Shown one piece after another: positions 53,133-64,000 of a stretch of DNA of 64,000 bases. Positions within the stretch are counted from its first letter, which is position 1. Each line of letters starts with the position of its first letter. Made by a program: the position numbers and the translations under genes. The notes below the pieces were generated by a model. It was not told the DNA's origin and ran no database searches. It saw only the letters and a program-made list of their open reading frames with translations. Location: NCBI RefSeq assembly GCF_003115775.1, contig NZ_QEES01000001.1, positions 171,041-235,040 of the forward strand, read 5' to 3'. This DNA comes from Cellulomonas sp. WB94. Its GTDB lineage: Bacteria > Actinomycetota > Actinomycetes > Actinomycetales > Cellulomonadaceae.

Positions 53133-54128
53133 TCAGAAGGGGAGGAACACGTCGACGGCGACCGCGACGAAGACCAGCGTGAGATAGGTGATCGACGCGT
53201 GGAAGACCTTCATCGCGTTCAGCTTGCCCCGGGAAGGGTCGACAGCCCGCCGGTACAGGCCGATGCACGACCACACGAACCACCCACCGAGCGCGAGCGC
53301 GACCAGCCCATAGACCCAGGTCATGTGCGCGACGGGCACGAGCAGGAGCGAGCACCCGACCATCGCGACGGCATACGCGATCATCTCGCGTGCCACGAGC
53401 GTGTCGGCGGCGACCACGGGGAGCATCGGGACGCCGGCGGCCGCGTAGTCCTTGCGGAACTTCATCGACAGCGGCCAGTAGTGCGGCGGCGTCCAGAAGA
53501 AGATCACGCCGAACAGCAGCACGGGGGTCCACGACACGCCGCCTGTGACGGCCGACCAGCCGATGAGGACCGGCATGCACCCGGCCGCGCCGCCCCACAC
53601 GATGTTCTGCGGCGTGCGGCGCTTGAGGATCATCGTGTAGCCGATGACGTACATCAGGATCGCGCCCGCCGTGAGCAGCGCCGACGCGAGGTTGACGACG
53701 AGCGTGAACCAGGCGAGCGCCAGGACCCCGAGCACCGTGCCGAAGACCAGCGCCGCGCGAGGGCTGATCTCGCCCGTCACGAGCGGGCGGCGCTTCGTGC
53801 GGTTCATGATCTGGTCGATGTCGCGGTCGAGGTAGCAGTTGAGCGTGTTGGCCGACCCCGCGGCCGCCGTCCCACCGACGAGCGTCGCCAGGACGAGGCC
53901 CATCGACGGGAACCCGCGCTCGGCGAGGATCATCGTCGGGATCGTCGTGACCAGCAGCAGCTCGATGATCCGCGGCTTGGTGAGCGCCACATAGGCGCCG
54001 AGCACGTGCACCGACGCCCTGACCCGGTCGGCCACCGACCGTGCAGGGACCGCACCCGAGGTCCACCGGTCGGCCGGTCGAGCGGACGCGCCTGCGTCGT
54101 CCAGGGGGGAAGGGCTGGTGGTGCGCAC
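53133..54128 (-). CDS. ctaB: Protohaem IX farnesyltransferase
   Basis: The 331-residue polytopic enzyme turns haem B into haem O for cytochrome oxidase. The prenyl-binding motif [20 protein letters not shown] is near residue 96 and the second acidic region is [16 protein letters not shown] near 230. About nine membrane spans are visible. The GTG start lacks a clear ribosome site. It ends only 14 bases before xerD and may be cotranscribed with it; in many actinobacteria ctaB and tkt are divergent neighbours, as here. Confidence 0.94.
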   Translation of the reverse strand: MRTTSPSPLDDAGASARPADRWTSGAVPARSVADRVRASVHVLGAYVALTKPRIIELLLVTTIPTMILAERGFPSMGLVLATLVGGTAAAGSANTLNCYLDRDIDQIMNRTKRRPLVTGEISPRAALVFGTVLGVLALAWFTLVVNLASALLTAGAILMYVIGYTMILKRRTPQNIVWGGAAGCMPVLIGWSAVTGGVSWTPVLLFGVIFFWTPPHYWPLSMKFRKDYAAAGVPMLPVVAADTLVAREMIAYAVAMVGCSLLLVPVAHMTWVYGLVALALGGWFVWSCIGLYRRAVDPSRGKLNAMKVFHASITYLTLVFVAVAVDVFLPF

Positions 54129-54445
54129 GCGCTGCCGACGTCCGATCGTGTCCAGGAGGTTCCTCTGCTCCGGGTGACTGCGGAGACAGGGCCCTCGGTC
54201 CTAAGTGGGAGTGAGCCCTGCCATGGTAAGGCCCGGCGCTGGTCAGCACGGGAGGCTGGCGCGGATATAGGCTCGGGCGAGCACGACACCCCCGCGCTGG
54301 ACCTTGTCCGTGAACGGCCATGCAACGTCGTACTACCGGGCGCTCCAGGCGCCGCGGGCGGTGACAGACACCGACTCCCGTCCGGGGGCGTCGGACAGCT
54401 CGACGACGTCCTTGAGCCGCGCGCCAGGGACGGGAATGAGGTGCG
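54129..54445. other. Divergent promoter region between ctaB and tkt
   Basis: This 317-base region must hold the start signals for both operons. TATAGGCT near 54265-54272 is a -10-like element for tkt, but no convincing -35 or palindrome stands out. No gene is seen; short frames here show no conserved protein. Confidence 0.4.
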
Positions 54446-56617
54446 GTGAACGCCAAGGCTCCCCTGGCCCAGTCCGTCGGATGGACCGAGCTCGACCACC
54501 GGGCGGTCGACACCGTCCGCGTCCTCGCGGCCGACGCCGTCGAGAAGGTCGGCAACGGACACCCCGGGACGGCGATCAGCCTCGCGCCCGCCGCGTACCT
54601 GCTCTACCAGAACGTGCTCCGGCACGACCCGGCCGACCCCCACTGGCTCGGCCGGGACCGCTTCATCCTCTCCGCCGGGCACTCGAGCCTCACGCAGTAC
54701 ATCCAGCTGTACCTGGCCGGGTTCGGGCTCGAGCTCGAGGACCTGGCCGCGCTGCGGACGTGGGGCTCGAAGACCCCCGGGCACCCCGAGTACAAGCACA
54801 CCGCGGGCGTCGAGATGACCACAGGTCCGCTCGGCCAGGGGCTGTCGAGCGCCGTCGGCTTCGCCATGGCCTCCCGTCGTGAGCGCGGTCTCCTCGACCC
54901 CGACGCCGCACCGGGCACGAGCCCGTTCGACCACTTCGTGTACGTCATCGCGTCCGACGGCGACCTCGAGGAAGGCGTCACGAGCGAGGCGTCGTCCATC
55001 GCGGGCACGCAGGAGCTCGGCAACCTCATCGTGGTGTGGGACGACAACCACATCTCGATCGAGGGCGACACCCAGATCGCGTTCAACGAGGACGTCCTGG
55101 CCCGCTACGCGGCCTACGGCTGGCACGTGCAGATGGTCGACTGGACCGCGGGCCCCGACGGCTACGTCGAGGACGTCGACGCGCTCCACGCCGCCATCGA
55201 GGCGGCCAAGGCCGTCACCGACCGGCCGTCGTTCATCGGTCTGCGCACGATCATCGCCTGGCCGTCGCCCACCAAGCAGAACACCCACGGATCGCACGGC
55301 TCGAAGCTCGGCACCGACGAGGTCCGCGGCCTCAAGGAGGTCCTCGGCTTCGACCCCGAGAAGTCCTTCGCCGTCGCACCCGAGGTCATCGCCCACACCC
55401 GCAAGGCCCTCGACCGCGGGGCCGCCGCTCAGGCCGCCTGGCGGGTCGGCTACGACGCCTGGCGCGATGCCAACCCCGATCGCTCCACGCTGCTGGACCG
55501 GCTCGTCGCCGGCAAGCTCCCGGCCGACTGGGCCGACGCGCTCCCGGTCTTCCCGGCCGGCAAGTCCGTCGCGACCCGCGCGGCCTCGGGTGATGTGCTG
55601 TCCGCGCTCGCAGGCGTCCTGCCCGAGCTGTGGGGCGGCTCGGCCGACCTCGCGGGCTCGAACAACACGACCATGAAGGGTGAGCCGTCCTTCATCCCGG
55701 CCGGGAGGTCGACGCACGAGTTCGCCGGCGACCAGTACGGGCGCACGCTGCACTTCGGCATCCGCGAGCACGCGATGGGCGCCATCCTGTCCGGGATCAC
55801 GCTGCACGGGCTCACCCGGGCCTACGGCGGGACGTTCTTCACGTTCAGCGACTACATGCGTGGCGCGGTCCGCCTCGCGGCGCTCATGGGTGTCCCGTCG
55901 ATCTACGTGTGGACCCACGACTCGATCGGGCTGGGCGAGGACGGACCGACGCACCAGCCCGTCGAGCACCTGACCGCCGTCCGCGCGATCCCGGGGCTCG
56001 CGATCGTGCGGCCCGCCGACGCCAACGAGACCGCCGCGGCCTGGAGGGCCATCCTCGAGCGCACCGACGGCCCGGTCGGCCTGATCCTCACGCGCCAGAA
56101 CGTGCCCACGTTCCCGCGCGGCGAGGACGGCTTCGCCACGACCGACGGCGTCGCGCGCGGCGCCTACGTCCTGCTCGAGGCCAGCACCGGGACCCCCGAC
56201 GTGATCCTCATCGGCACCGGCTCGGAGGTCCAGCTCGCCGTCGAGGCACGCACGACGCTCGAAGCGGCCGGGATCGCGACCCGCGTCGTCTCCGCGCCGA
56301 GCCTGGAGTGGTTCGCCGAGCAGGACGCCGCGTACCGCGAGCACGTGCTTCCGGCCGGCGTCCGGGCCCGCGTCTCGGTCGAGGCCGGCATCGCGCTCTC
56401 GTGGCACAAGATCGTCGGCGACGCCGGCCGTTCCGTGTCGCTCGAGCACTACGGGGCATCGGCCGACTCCGACACGCTCTACCGCGAGTTCGGCATCACG
56501 GCGCAGGCCGTCGTGGCCGCGGCCCGTGAGTCGATCGAGGCAGCTCACGGCACGCACGCGCCGGCATCCGACGCGGGCACGCCGACGCAGGGCGGGACGG
56601 GCGACCAGCTCGTCTGA
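54446..56617 (+). CDS. tkt: Transketolase
   Basis: The 723-residue thiamine diphosphate enzyme moves two-carbon units between pentose phosphates. It has [19 protein letters not shown] near the start, the cofactor motif [15 protein letters not shown] near 170 with [10 protein letters not shown], and the pyrimidine domain [12 protein letters not shown] and [11 protein letters not shown] near 390-440. [20 protein letters not shown] follows near 490. GTG 54446 has GAGGTG a few bases upstream. It leads tkt-tal-zwf-opcA-pgl, the standard actinobacterial pentose phosphate operon. Confidence 0.96.
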   Translation: MNAKAPLAQSVGWTELDHRAVDTVRVLAADAVEKVGNGHPGTAISLAPAAYLLYQNVLRHDPADPHWLGRDRFILSAGHSSLTQYIQLYLAGFGLELEDLAALRTWGSKTPGHPEYKHTAGVEMTTGPLGQGLSSAVGFAMASRRERGLLDPDAAPGTSPFDHFVYVIASDGDLEEGVTSEASSIAGTQELGNLIVVWDDNHISIEGDTQIAFNEDVLARYAAYGWHVQMVDWTAGPDGYVEDVDALHAAIEAAKAVTDRPSFIGLRTIIAWPSPTKQNTHGSHGSKLGTDEVRGLKEVLGFDPEKSFAVAPEVIAHTRKALDRGAAAQAAWRVGYDAWRDANPDRSTLLDRLVAGKLPADWADALPVFPAGKSVATRAASGDVLSALAGVLPELWGGSADLAGSNNTTMKGEPSFIPAGRSTHEFAGDQYGRTLHFGIREHAMGAILSGITLHGLTRAYGGTFFTFSDYMRGAVRLAALMGVPSIYVWTHDSIGLGEDGPTHQPVEHLTAVRAIPGLAIVRPADANETAAAWRAILERTDGPVGLILTRQNVPTFPRGEDGFATTDGVARGAYVLLEASTGTPDVILIGTGSEVQLAVEARTTLEAAGIATRVVSAPSLEWFAEQDAAYREHVLPAGVRARVSVEAGIALSWHKIVGDAGRSVSLEHYGASADSDTLYREFGITAQAVVAAARESIEAAHGTHAPASDAGTPTQGGTGDQLV

Positions 56618-56650
56618 CCCGAGGTACCACGTTCTGGAAAGGGCACCGCC

Positions 56651-57784
56651 ATGACTGAGACCGGAACCAACCCCCTCGGTGGACCGCTCGACCGCCTCAC
56701 GCAGGCCGGCGTCGCCATCTGGCTCGACGACCTGTCGCGCGAACGGCTCCGCACGGGCAACCTCGCCGAGCTCGTCACGACCCGGCGGGTCGTCGGGGTC
56801 ACGACGAACCCGACGATCTTCGCCAACGCTCTCGCGAAGGGCGACGCCTACGAGGCGCAGCTCACCGAGCTCGCCGCGACGAAGGCCGACGTCGACGAGG
56901 CGGTCTTCGCCATCACGACCGACGACGTCCGCGAGGCGGCCGACGTGCTGCGCCCCGTGTACGACGCCTCGGCGTACGTCGACGGTCGGGTGTCCATCGA
57001 GGTCGACCCGCGGCTCGCCCGCGACACCCACGCGACGATCGACGCCGCCAAGGCGTTGTGGGCGACCGTCGACCGGCCGAACGTGCTCATCAAGATCCCT
57101 GCCACGGTCGAGGGGCTCCCGGCGATCACGGCGGTGCTCGCCGAGGGGATCAGCGTCAACGTGACACTGATCTTCTCGCTCGCGCGCTACCGCGAGGTGC
57201 TCGACGCGTTCGCGACAGGTCTCGAGCGGGCCCGCGCCAACGGCCACGACCTCGCGCCCATCGCCTCGGTGGCGTCGTTCTTCGTGTCGCGCGTCGACTC
57301 GGCGATCGACCCGCGCCTCGACGCGCTCGGCACGCCCGAGGCCCACGCGCTGCGTGGCGCCGCGGCGATCGCGAACGCGCGGCTCGCATACGGCGTGTAC
57401 GACGAGTTCGTCGCCAGCCCGCGGTGGGCGGCTCTCGCGGCCGACGGCGCGCAGCCCCAGCGGCCCCTGTGGGCCTCCACGGGAGTCAAGGACAAGGCCT
57501 ACCCGGACACGCGCTACGTCGACGACCTCGTCGTCCGAGGCGTCGTCAACACGATGCCCGGAGCGACCCTCGAGGCCGTCGCCGACCACGGTCGGATCAC
57601 GGGCGACACCGTGCACGGCACCCAGGCGGAGTCCGCCGCGGTCATCACAGGGCTCGCCGACCTCGGCATCGACATCGACCAGGTCACCGACCAGCTCGAG
57701 ACCGAGGGGGTCAGCAAATTCGAGACCAGCTGGTCCGAGCTGCTCGCGACGGTGGCCGAGGGCCTCGAGCGGGTGCGTGCATGA
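56651..57784 (+). CDS. tal: Transaldolase
   Basis: The 377-residue enzyme transfers dihydroxyacetone units in the non-oxidative pentose phosphate pathway. The Schiff-base Lys is in [12 protein letters not shown] near residue 140, with [15 protein letters not shown] near 55 and [15 protein letters not shown] and [19 protein letters not shown] later. It is the long actinobacterial (TalB-like) form. The ATG has GGAAAGG upstream. The stop overlaps the zwf ATG by four bases. Confidence 0.96.
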   Translation: MTETGTNPLGGPLDRLTQAGVAIWLDDLSRERLRTGNLAELVTTRRVVGVTTNPTIFANALAKGDAYEAQLTELAATKADVDEAVFAITTDDVREAADVLRPVYDASAYVDGRVSIEVDPRLARDTHATIDAAKALWATVDRPNVLIKIPATVEGLPAITAVLAEGISVNVTLIFSLARYREVLDAFATGLERARANGHDLAPIASVASFFVSRVDSAIDPRLDALGTPEAHALRGAAAIANARLAYGVYDEFVASPRWAALAADGAQPQRPLWASTGVKDKAYPDTRYVDDLVVRGVVNTMPGATLEAVADHGRITGDTVHGTQAESAAVITGLADLGIDIDQVTDQLETEGVSKFETSWSELLATVAEGLERVRA

Positions 57785-59322
57785 GTCCCGCCCGCGTCAC
57801 GGCCGACCACAACCCGCTGCGGGACGCCAGGGACCGCCGCCTGCCGCGCATCGCCGGCCCCTGCGGGCTCGTGATCTTCGGAGTCACGGGCGACCTCGCG
57901 CGCAAGAAGCTCATGCCGGCGGTCTACGACCTGACAAACCGGGGACTGCTGCCGCCCGGGTTCGCACTCACCGGCTTCGCCCGCCGCGACTGGGAGACCC
58001 AGGACTTCGCGAAGATCGTGCACGACTCGGTGCGCGAGTACGCCCGCACGCCGTTCCGCGAGGCCACGTGGCGCCAGCTCGCGGAGGGCATCCGGTTCGT
58101 CCAGGGGACGTTCGACGACGACGACGCGTTCGACCGGCTGCGCGAGACGGTCGAGGAGCTCGACGTGTCGCGCGGCACGGGCGGCAACCACGCGTTCTAC
58201 CTCTCGGTCCCACCGAGCGCGTTCCCCGACGTGTGCGAGCAGCTCGAACGCTCCGGGCTGTCCCAGCCGAAGCCGGGCACGTGGCGCCGCGTCGTCATCG
58301 AGAAGCCGTTCGGCCACGACCTGGAGAGCGCCCGCAAGCTCAACGACGTCGTCTCGAAGGTCTTCCGGCCCGACGACGTGTTCCGGATCGACCACTACCT
58401 CGGCAAGGAGACCGTCCAGAACCTCCTGGCCCTGCGGTTTGCGAACCAGCTGTTCGAGCCGATCTGGAACTCCAACTACGTCGACCACGTCCAGATCACC
58501 ATGGCCGAGGACATCGGCATCGGTGGCCGCGCCGGGTACTACGACGGCATCGGCGCCGCGCGGGATGTCATCCAGAACCACCTGCTCCAGCTGCTCGCGC
58601 TCACCGCGATGGAGGAGCCGGTCTCGTTCGAGGCAGGCGGGCTGCGGGCCGAGAAGCTCAAGGTCCTGTCGGCCGTGCGACTGCCCAGGGACCTCGGCAA
58701 GCACACCTCGCGCGGCCAGTACACGTCCGGCTGGCAGGGTGGCGACAAGGTCGTCGGGTACCTCGAGGAGGAGGGGTTCTCCAAGACCTCGACGACCGAG
58801 ACGTTCGCCGCGATCCGGGTGGACATCGACACGCGTCGCTGGGCGGGTGTCCCGTTCTACCTGCGCACCGGCAAGCGGCTGGGCCGACGCGTCACCGAGA
58901 TCGCCGTCGTGTTCAAGCGCGCCCCGCACCTTCCGTTCGAGTCCACCTCGACGGAGGAGCTCGGCAAGAACGCCCTCGTCATCCGGATCCAGCCCGACGA
59001 AGGCGTGACGCTGCGATTCGGCGCCAAGGTCCCCGGGACCGCGATGGAGGTCCGTGACGTCACGATGGACTTCGGATACGGGCACGCGTTCACCGAGTCG
59101 TCGCCCGAGGCGTACGAGCGCCTCATCCTCGACGTGCTGCTCGGCGACCCGCCCCTGTTCCCCCAGTACGAGGAGGTCGAGCTCTCCTGGAAGATCCTCG
59201 ACCCCATCACGTCGTACTGGGCCTCGAAGGGCGCACCGGACGAGTACCGGTCCGGCACCTGGGGGCCGGCGTCGGCCGACCGCATGATGGAGCGCGACGG
59301 ACGCCACTGGAGGATCCCGTGA
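57781..59322 (+). CDS. zwf: Glucose-6-phosphate dehydrogenase
   Basis: The 513-residue enzyme oxidises glucose 6-phosphate and makes NADPH. It shows the coenzyme motif [14 protein letters not shown] near residue 22 and the signature [13 protein letters not shown] with the catalytic His near 205, then [17 protein letters not shown] and [15 protein letters not shown] 57781 overlaps tal. The GTGA overlap with opcA at the end fits joint production, since OpcA supports assembly or activity of this enzyme. Confidence 0.97.
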   Translation: MSPARVTADHNPLRDARDRRLPRIAGPCGLVIFGVTGDLARKKLMPAVYDLTNRGLLPPGFALTGFARRDWETQDFAKIVHDSVREYARTPFREATWRQLAEGIRFVQGTFDDDDAFDRLRETVEELDVSRGTGGNHAFYLSVPPSAFPDVCEQLERSGLSQPKPGTWRRVVIEKPFGHDLESARKLNDVVSKVFRPDDVFRIDHYLGKETVQNLLALRFANQLFEPIWNSNYVDHVQITMAEDIGIGGRAGYYDGIGAARDVIQNHLLQLLALTAMEEPVSFEAGGLRAEKLKVLSAVRLPRDLGKHTSRGQYTSGWQGGDKVVGYLEEEGFSKTSTTETFAAIRVDIDTRRWAGVPFYLRTGKRLGRRVTEIAVVFKRAPHLPFESTSTEELGKNALVIRIQPDEGVTLRFGAKVPGTAMEVRDVTMDFGYGHAFTESSPEAYERLILDVLLGDPPLFPQYEEVELSWKILDPITSYWASKGAPDEYRSGTWGPASADRMMERDGRHWRIP

Positions 59323-60236
59323 TCATCAGCATGCCCGCCACCTCGACCCGCGAGATCAACCGGCGCCTGATCAAGGAGCGCGACGAGGGCGGCGCGATCG
59401 CGCTCGGACGGGTCCTGACCCTCATCATCGACGTCGACGGTCAGGACGCCGAGGAGGCCATCGCGGCAGCCAACGACGCGAGCCGCGAGCACCCGTGCCG
59501 CATCATCGTGCTCGCGAACGGCGACCACGTGGGCCCAGCCCGGCTCGACGCGCAGATCCGCCTCGGCGGTGACGCCGGCGCGAGCGAGGTCATCATCCTG
59601 CGACCGACGGGTGAGCTCGCCGACCACCTCGACACGCTCGTGATCCCCCTGCTGCTGCCCGATGCCCCGATCGTCGCGTGGTGGCCGCACGAGGTCCCCG
59701 CGGACCCGGCCCAGCACCCGGTCGGCCGGATGGCCCAGCGTCGGATCACCGACACGACGCGGTGCTCCCACCCCAACGCGTCGCTCCGCAAGCTCGCCGA
59801 GGTGCACGCCGAGGGCAACACCGACCTGGCGTGGACACGTGCGACCCTGTGGCGCGGACTGATCGCGGCCTCCCTGGACCAGGCTCCCTACGAGCAGGTG
59901 CAACGGGCCGTCGTCTCCGGCGAGAGCACGCACCCGTCCGTCGAGCTCATGGCGGCGTGGCTGGCGCAGTCCCTGCGCTGCCCCGTCGAGGTCAATCGGA
60001 TCCCGGACGCGCTCGCGATCACCCAGGTCCGTCTCGACCGCGCCAGCGGCCCGATCATCCTCGAGCGACCCGACGGCAAGACGGCCGCCCTGATCCAGCC
60101 GGACCAGCCTGAGCACCGCATCGCCATGCCGATCCGCCAGCTGCCGGAGTGCCTCGCTGAGGAGCTGCGGCGGCTCGACGACGACGAGGTCTACGGCGAG
60201 GTCCTGACGAAGGGTCTCGCGAGGCTGACGGCGTGA
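59319..60236 (+). CDS. opcA: OpcA, glucose-6-phosphate dehydrogenase assembly protein
   Basis: The 305-residue actinobacterial protein begins [37 protein letters not shown] and includes VIPLLLPDAPIVAWWPHEVP near 115, both typical of OpcA. It acts as an allosteric or assembly factor for Zwf. The GTG start overlaps zwf by four bases and the stop overlaps pgl by four bases. Confidence 0.95.
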   Translation: MIISMPATSTREINRRLIKERDEGGAIALGRVLTLIIDVDGQDAEEAIAAANDASREHPCRIIVLANGDHVGPARLDAQIRLGGDAGASEVIILRPTGELADHLDTLVIPLLLPDAPIVAWWPHEVPADPAQHPVGRMAQRRITDTTRCSHPNASLRKLAEVHAEGNTDLAWTRATLWRGLIAASLDQAPYEQVQRAVVSGESTHPSVELMAAWLAQSLRCPVEVNRIPDALAITQVRLDRASGPIILERPDGKTAALIQPDQPEHRIAMPIRQLPECLAEELRRLDDDEVYGEVLTKGLARLTA

Positions 60237-61012
60237 CCCCGGCTCCACCGACCGCTGTGCGCCGCGTCGTCGTCCACCCCGACGCACCGACGCTCGCGGC
60301 GGCGACCGCGGCGCGCCTGCTGACACGTCTCCTGGACGCGCAGTCGACCCACTCCCCCGTGCACCTCGTGCTCACCGGAGGGACGGTGGGGATCGCGACC
60401 CTCGCTGCCGTGGCGTCGAACCCGGTCCGCGACGCGATCGACTGGTCGGGCGTGCACGTCTGGTGGGGTGACGAGCGGTTCCTGCCGACCGGCGACCCCG
60501 AGCGCAACGAGACCCTCGCGCGCGACGCGCTCCTCGACGCCCTCAGCGAGGTTCTTCCGGCCGCCAACGTGCACCCCATGGCCGCGCCCGGCTCGACACC
60601 GGAGATCCGCACGCCGGAGGACTCGGCCGCGGCCTACGCGGCCGACCTGGCCCGGTTCGCCCCTGAGGGGTCGAGCGTCCCCGCATTCGACGTCCTGATG
60701 CTCGGCATGGGACCCGACGGTCACGTGGCCTCGCTGTTCCCCGGTCATGACGCACTCAGGGCGACCGGCGTCTCCACGGTCGGCGTGCACGGGTCGCCCA
60801 AGCCCCCGCCGGAGCGGGTGTCGCTCACCTTCGACGCGATCAATGCCGCGCACGAGGTGTGGCTGGTCGTCTCAGGCGCCGAGAAGGCCGCTCCGGTCGC
60901 CTCCGCACTCGCGGGCGATCCGGTCGATCGAACCCCTGCAGCGGGCGCTCGCGGCCGCGAGCTGACGCTCTGGCTCCTCGACGCAGACGCAGCTGCGGGT
61001 CCGACGGCCTAG
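60233..61012 (+). CDS. pgl: 6-phosphogluconolactonase
   Basis: The 259-residue SugarP-isomerase-fold enzyme hydrolyses the lactone made by Zwf. HLVLTGGTVGIATL near residue 43, VHVWWGDERFLP near 75 and LGMGPDGHVASLFPG near 157 are the substrate-binding segments. It is the last gene of the pentose phosphate operon; a 108-base gap separates its stop from the convergent rbpA end, with no strong hairpin visible. Confidence 0.95.
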   Translation: MTPAPPTAVRRVVVHPDAPTLAAATAARLLTRLLDAQSTHSPVHLVLTGGTVGIATLAAVASNPVRDAIDWSGVHVWWGDERFLPTGDPERNETLARDALLDALSEVLPAANVHPMAAPGSTPEIRTPEDSAAAYAADLARFAPEGSSVPAFDVLMLGMGPDGHVASLFPGHDALRATGVSTVGVHGSPKPPPERVSLTFDAINAAHEVWLVVSGAEKAAPVASALAGDPVDRTPAAGARGRELTLWLLDADAAAGPTA

Positions 61013-61120
61013 GTCAGGTCCTGCGAGGAGGTCCGACGACCGGCATCGCCCGGGCCGCGACCCGGCGTGAGACGCCGCGAGCACCAGGAGATGCCCGACG
61101 CCGCGACGTACGCGGAAGGG

Positions 61121-61468
61121 TCAGACGCCGCGACGTGCGCGCAGAGCGGCGAGCGCCTCGTCGAGGATCGCCTCGCCGTCCTCGTCGGACCGACGCTCCT
61201 TCACGTACGCCAGGTGCGTCTTGTACGGCTCGTTGCGGGTCGGCGACGGAGGGTTCTCCTGGTCCTGACCACCGGGGAACCCGCACCGGGGGCAGTCCCA
61301 CGTCGCAGGGGCCTCGAGAGCGGCCTCCTCGGCAAAGCTCGGCCGGGTCTCGTGCCCGTTCGCGCACCAGTAGGAGATCCACACCCTCGGAGCGCTGTCT
61401 CCGCGCTCGGCCTCGCCCATCGGACCTGCACCGACACGCGAGCCTCTGATCGCACTACCACTCGCCAC
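61121..61468 (-). CDS. rbpA: RNA polymerase-binding protein RbpA
   Basis: The 115-residue protein starts with MASGSAIRGSRVG, the expected RbpA N-terminus, then WCANGHETRPSFAEEA and PATWDCPRCG with the zinc-binding Cys, and ends with a basic, partly helical tail (KTHLAYVKERRSDEDG) that contacts sigma. RbpA stabilises the holoenzyme with the main sigma factor and occurs only in actinobacteria. It lies 15 bases downstream of secG. Confidence 0.95.
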   Translation of the reverse strand: MASGSAIRGSRVGAGPMGEAERGDSAPRVWISYWCANGHETRPSFAEEAALEAPATWDCPRCGFPGGQDQENPPSPTRNEPYKTHLAYVKERRSDEDGEAILDEALAALRARRGV

Positions 61469-61483
61469 GGCTCGTCCGTCCCC

Positions 61484-61726
61484 TCAGCCCACGCGTTCGA
61501 TGAGACCCAGCAAGATGATGACGACAGCCCAGAAGACTGCGGCACCAACCGTGATGCGGTTGAGGTTGCGCTCCGCGACGCCCGAGCTGCCTGCGCTGCT
61601 CGTGATGCCGCCGCCGAACATGTCGGACAGGCCGCCGCCCCGGCCCTTGTGCAGCAGCACCAGGGGGATGAGGAGCACGCTGGACAGCACCAGCAGGATC
61701 AGGAGGGTGATACGCAGGGCGTCCAC
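61484..61726 (-). CDS. secG: Preprotein translocase subunit SecG
   Basis: The 80-residue protein has two membrane helices (LLILLVLSSVLLIPLVLL and ITVGAAVFWAVVIILLGL) around the hallmark loop HKGRGGGLSDMFGGG. It assists SecYE in protein export. The GTG start at 61726 follows tpiA by about 230 bases, and pgk-tpiA-secG is the usual actinobacterial order. Confidence 0.95.
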   Translation of the reverse strand: MDALRITLLILLVLSSVLLIPLVLLHKGRGGGLSDMFGGGITSSAGSSGVAERNLNRITVGAAVFWAVVIILLGLIERVG

Positions 61727-61913
61727 GTCGTCGTCGGTTCCTCACTCGGGCGGTTCGTCACCTGACGGTGATCTGACAAGCAGTGATCGGTCTGACACGC
61801 ATGCGGCGACACGATGCCGCGGTACAGCGTAGGCGACTGCGGTCGATGCGGGCGAACCTCGCAGCACACCGTTCGAGCACCGTCCGGTCGGGCGGGTGCG
61901 CCGACTGGACGGT

Positions 61914-61950
61914 GCGGGGTGGGAACGCCGGCCCGGCGTCCCCACCCCGC
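61914..61950 (-). terminator. Long GC-rich hairpin after tpiA
   Basis: Arms GCGGGGTGGG (61914-61923) and CCCACCCCGC (61941-61950) pair perfectly, and the loop contains a second stem ACGCCGG/CCGGCGT. It lies directly after the tpiA stop, so it ends the pgk-tpiA transcript or lowers read-through into secG. The remaining bases before secG (61727-61913) show nothing more. Confidence 0.7.
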
Positions 61951-61955
61951 GGGCG

Positions 61956-62759
61956 TCAGAGCCCGACTGCGTGCGAACGGAAGCGCGCGATCTTCGCGAA
62001 CTCGTCCGGGTCGAGGCTCGCGCCACCGACGAGCGCGCCGTCGACATCGTCCTTGTCGAGGATCGATGCCACGTTCGACGACTTCACCGAACCGCCGTAC
62101 AGGACCCGCACGGCCTCGGCGACGCCGGCCGAGTACAGCTCCGCCAGACGCGCGCGGATCGCCGAGGCGACCTCCTGTGCGTCCTCCGGAGTCGCGACCT
62201 CGCCCGTGCCGATGGCCCAGACGGGCTCGTACGCGACGACGACGCGCGACACCTGCTCGTCCGTGAGCCCTGCCAGCGAGCCCTCGAGCTGAGCCAGCGT
62301 GTAGGGCACCTGCTCCCCCGCCTTGCGGACGGCGAGGCCCTCGCCGACGCACACGATGGGGACGATGCCCGAACCGAACGCCGCGACGGCCTTGGCCGCG
62401 ACGAGCGCGTCCGACTCCTGGTGGTACTCGCGCCGCTCGGAGTGGCCCACCGCCACGTAGCTCACGCCCAGCTTGGCGAGCTGCGCCGCGGACACCTCAC
62501 CGGTATACGCGCCGTTCGCGTGCGCCGACACGTCCTGGGCGCCGTAGCCGATCTCGAGCTTGTCGGCGTCCACGAGCGTCTGCACGGAGCGGATCGCCGT
62601 GAACGAGGGCAGGACGACGACCTCGGTGGCCGAGTAGTCGTGCTTGCCGTCCTTGAGCGCCCAGGCGAGCTTCTGGACGAGGTGAACAGCCTCGTGGTGG
62701 TCGAGGTTGAGCTTCCAGTTGCCCGCGATGAGCGGGATGCGGGTCGATGCCACGGTCAT
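61956..62759 (-). CDS. tpiA: Triosephosphate isomerase
   Basis: The 267-residue TIM-barrel enzyme interconverts the glycolytic triose phosphates. [12 protein letters not shown] near residue 13 holds the Lys, [14 protein letters not shown] near 103 the catalytic His, and [19 protein letters not shown] near 172 the catalytic Glu and the mobile loop; YGGSVKSSN binds phosphate. The ATG overlaps the pgk stop by four bases. Confidence 0.97.
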   Translation of the reverse strand: MTVASTRIPLIAGNWKLNLDHHEAVHLVQKLAWALKDGKHDYSATEVVVLPSFTAIRSVQTLVDADKLEIGYGAQDVSAHANGAYTGEVSAAQLAKLGVSYVAVGHSERREYHQESDALVAAKAVAAFGSGIVPIVCVGEGLAVRKAGEQVPYTLAQLEGSLAGLTDEQVSRVVVAYEPVWAIGTGEVATPEDAQEVASAIRARLAELYSAGVAEAVRVLYGGSVKSSNVASILDKDDVDGALVGGASLDPDEFAKIARFRSHAVGL

Positions 62760-63955
62760 GCCTCCAGGACTGCGATGCCGGGGAGGGTCTTGCCCTCGAG
62801 GAACTCCAGGCTGGCGCCGCCGCCGGTGGAGATGTGACCGAAGCCGGCCTCGTCGAAGCCGAGGATGCGCACGGCCGCGGCGGAGTCGCCACCACCGACG
62901 ATCGTGAAGGCCCCGTTGGTGCCGGCGTCGACGAGCGCCTGCGCGACTGCGCGGGTGCCGGCCGAGAACGCCTCGAACTCGAACACGCCGGCCGGGCCGT
63001 TCCAGACGACCGTCTTCGCGTCGAGGATCTTGCTCCGGAACAGCTCGGCCGAGGCCGGGCCGATGTCCAGGCCGATGCGACCGTCCGGGATCGCGTCGGC
63101 GGCGACCACGTCGTGCGGCGAGTCGGCAGCGAACGCGTCCGCCACGACGATGTCCGTGGGCAGGACGATCTCGACGCCACTCTCGGCTGCCTGCGCGAGG
63201 TAGCCCTTGACGGTCTCGATCTGGTCCTGCTCGAGCAGCGAGTTGCCGACCGAGTAGCCCTTGGCCGCGAGGAACGTGAAGACCATGCCGCCACCGATGA
63301 GGAGACGGTCGGCCTTCGTCATGAGGTTCGCGATGACGCCGAGCTTGTCGGAGACCTTCGAGCCACCGAGCACGACCACGTAGGGCCGCTCGGGGTCGTC
63401 GGTCGCCTTGCGCAGCGAGTCGACCTCCTTGAGGACGAGCTTGCCGACCGCGGCGGGCAGCTTGAGCGCGATGTCGTAGACCGACGCCTGCTTGCGGTGC
63501 ACGACACCGAAGCCGTCGGACACGTAGACGTCGGCCAGCGCGGCGAGGTCGTCCGCGAGCGACTCGCGCTCGGCGTCGACCTTGGAGGTCTCGCGCGGGT
63601 CGAACCGGATGTTCTCGAGCAGGGCGATCTCGCCGTCGCCGAGGGCGGCGACGGTGGCCTTGGCCGACTCGCCGATGGTGTCCTTCGCGAGCGCGACCGG
63701 CTTGCCCAGCAGCTCGCCGAGGCGCGCGGCGACGGGCGCGAGCGAGTACTTGTCCTCGGGTGCGCCCTTCGGGCGACCGAGGTGCGCGGTGACGACCACT
63801 CGTGCACCCGCGTCGAGCAGGGCGTTGAGCGTCGGAAGCGCTGCGCGCACGCGGCCGTCGTCGGTGATGGTCGTGCCGTCGAGCGGCACGTTGAAGTCGG
63901 AGCGGACGAGGACGCGCTTGCCGCGCAGATCCCCGAGGTCCTCGATGGTCTTCAT
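62756..63955 (-). CDS. pgk: Phosphoglycerate kinase
   Basis: The 399-residue glycolytic kinase has [13 protein letters not shown] near residue 14, [13 protein letters not shown] near 52, [11 protein letters not shown] near 115 and [15 protein letters not shown] near 195. The C-terminal nucleotide region is [14 protein letters not shown] and [18 protein letters not shown]. The ATG at 63955 fits the family N-terminus ([13 protein letters not shown]). The usual upstream neighbour is gap, which would lie just outside the window. Confidence 0.97.
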   Translation of the reverse strand: MKTIEDLGDLRGKRVLVRSDFNVPLDGTTITDDGRVRAALPTLNALLDAGARVVVTAHLGRPKGAPEDKYSLAPVAARLGELLGKPVALAKDTIGESAKATVAALGDGEIALLENIRFDPRETSKVDAERESLADDLAALADVYVSDGFGVVHRKQASVYDIALKLPAAVGKLVLKEVDSLRKATDDPERPYVVVLGGSKVSDKLGVIANLMTKADRLLIGGGMVFTFLAAKGYSVGNSLLEQDQIETVKGYLAQAAESGVEIVLPTDIVVADAFAADSPHDVVAADAIPDGRIGLDIGPASAELFRSKILDAKTVVWNGPAGVFEFEAFSAGTRAVAQALVDAGTNGAFTIVGGGDSAAAVRILGFDEAGFGHISTGGGASLEFLEGKTLPGIAVLEA

Positions 63956-64000
63956 GGTCCTACTTCCTCAACAGGACGGCCCGCGGCCGCCCGATGCCCA

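Overview
The window comes from a high-GC Gram-positive actinobacterium, most likely a Cellulomonas-like member of the Micrococcales. This rests on strong G/C bias at third codon positions, many GTG starts, four-base ATGA/GTGA overlaps, an RbpA homologue, an OpcA next to Zwf, and an actinobacterial-type LexA box. Species cannot be fixed from the sequence alone. Roughly the first 44.3 kb is an accessory region and the last 19.6 kb is conserved chromosome. The boundary is a tRNA-Pro(GGG) gene at 44314-44387 whose 3' end faces the accessory side, the usual arrangement for an element integrated at a tRNA.

Region 1 (1-16.5 kb) is dense in DNA-processing and defence-like genes. It holds a type III restriction-modification pair (truncated Res, then Mod), a co-oriented 209-residue protein, and a UvrD-type helicase fused to a PD-(D/E)XK nuclease with a Cys cluster. 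Next come a membrane-anchored DnaQ-like exonuclease with a C-terminal zinc knuckle, an OLD-type ATPase/TOPRIM protein on the other strand, and a very large GmrSD-type protein with extra C-terminal modules. A short membrane peptide gene and a serine alpha/beta hydrolase with a hydrophobic C-terminal region close the block.

Region 2 (16.6-40.0 kb) is a conjugative element of the actinobacterial type IV secretion kind. A MobF relaxase-helicase with a coupled zinc-finger protein and a membrane protein lies on the minus strand. A TacAT-like toxin-antitoxin pair and an HD/NUDIX/XRE cluster follow; the latter resembles the entry-exclusion and regulatory module of pSAM2-type elements. The plus-strand transfer operon then runs: sigma-like protein, VirB8-like protein, NlpC/P60 wall hydrolase, small two-helix membrane protein, VirB6-like, SCO6880-like, VirB4, VirD4, three unknown proteins, a primase-polymerase and an excisionase. 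Two minus-strand genes, an FRG-domain protein and a solo winged-helix protein, interrupt it and look like cargo. No integrase is visible.

Region 3 (40.0-44.3 kb) is more accessory DNA: a small gene under a perfect LexA box, a two-helix membrane protein, and an Mrr-like endonuclease candidate coupled to an unknown partner, ending at the tRNA.

Region 4 (44.4-64 kb) is core genome. On the minus strand ctaB-xerD-parA-scpA-scpB-rluB-tyrA-cmk-plsC-der form one compact, mostly overlapping array for haem A synthesis, chromosome segregation, RNA modification, tyrosine synthesis and ribosome assembly. On the plus strand tkt-tal-zwf-opcA-pgl encode the pentose phosphate pathway. Facing it are pgk-tpiA, secG and rbpA on the minus strand.
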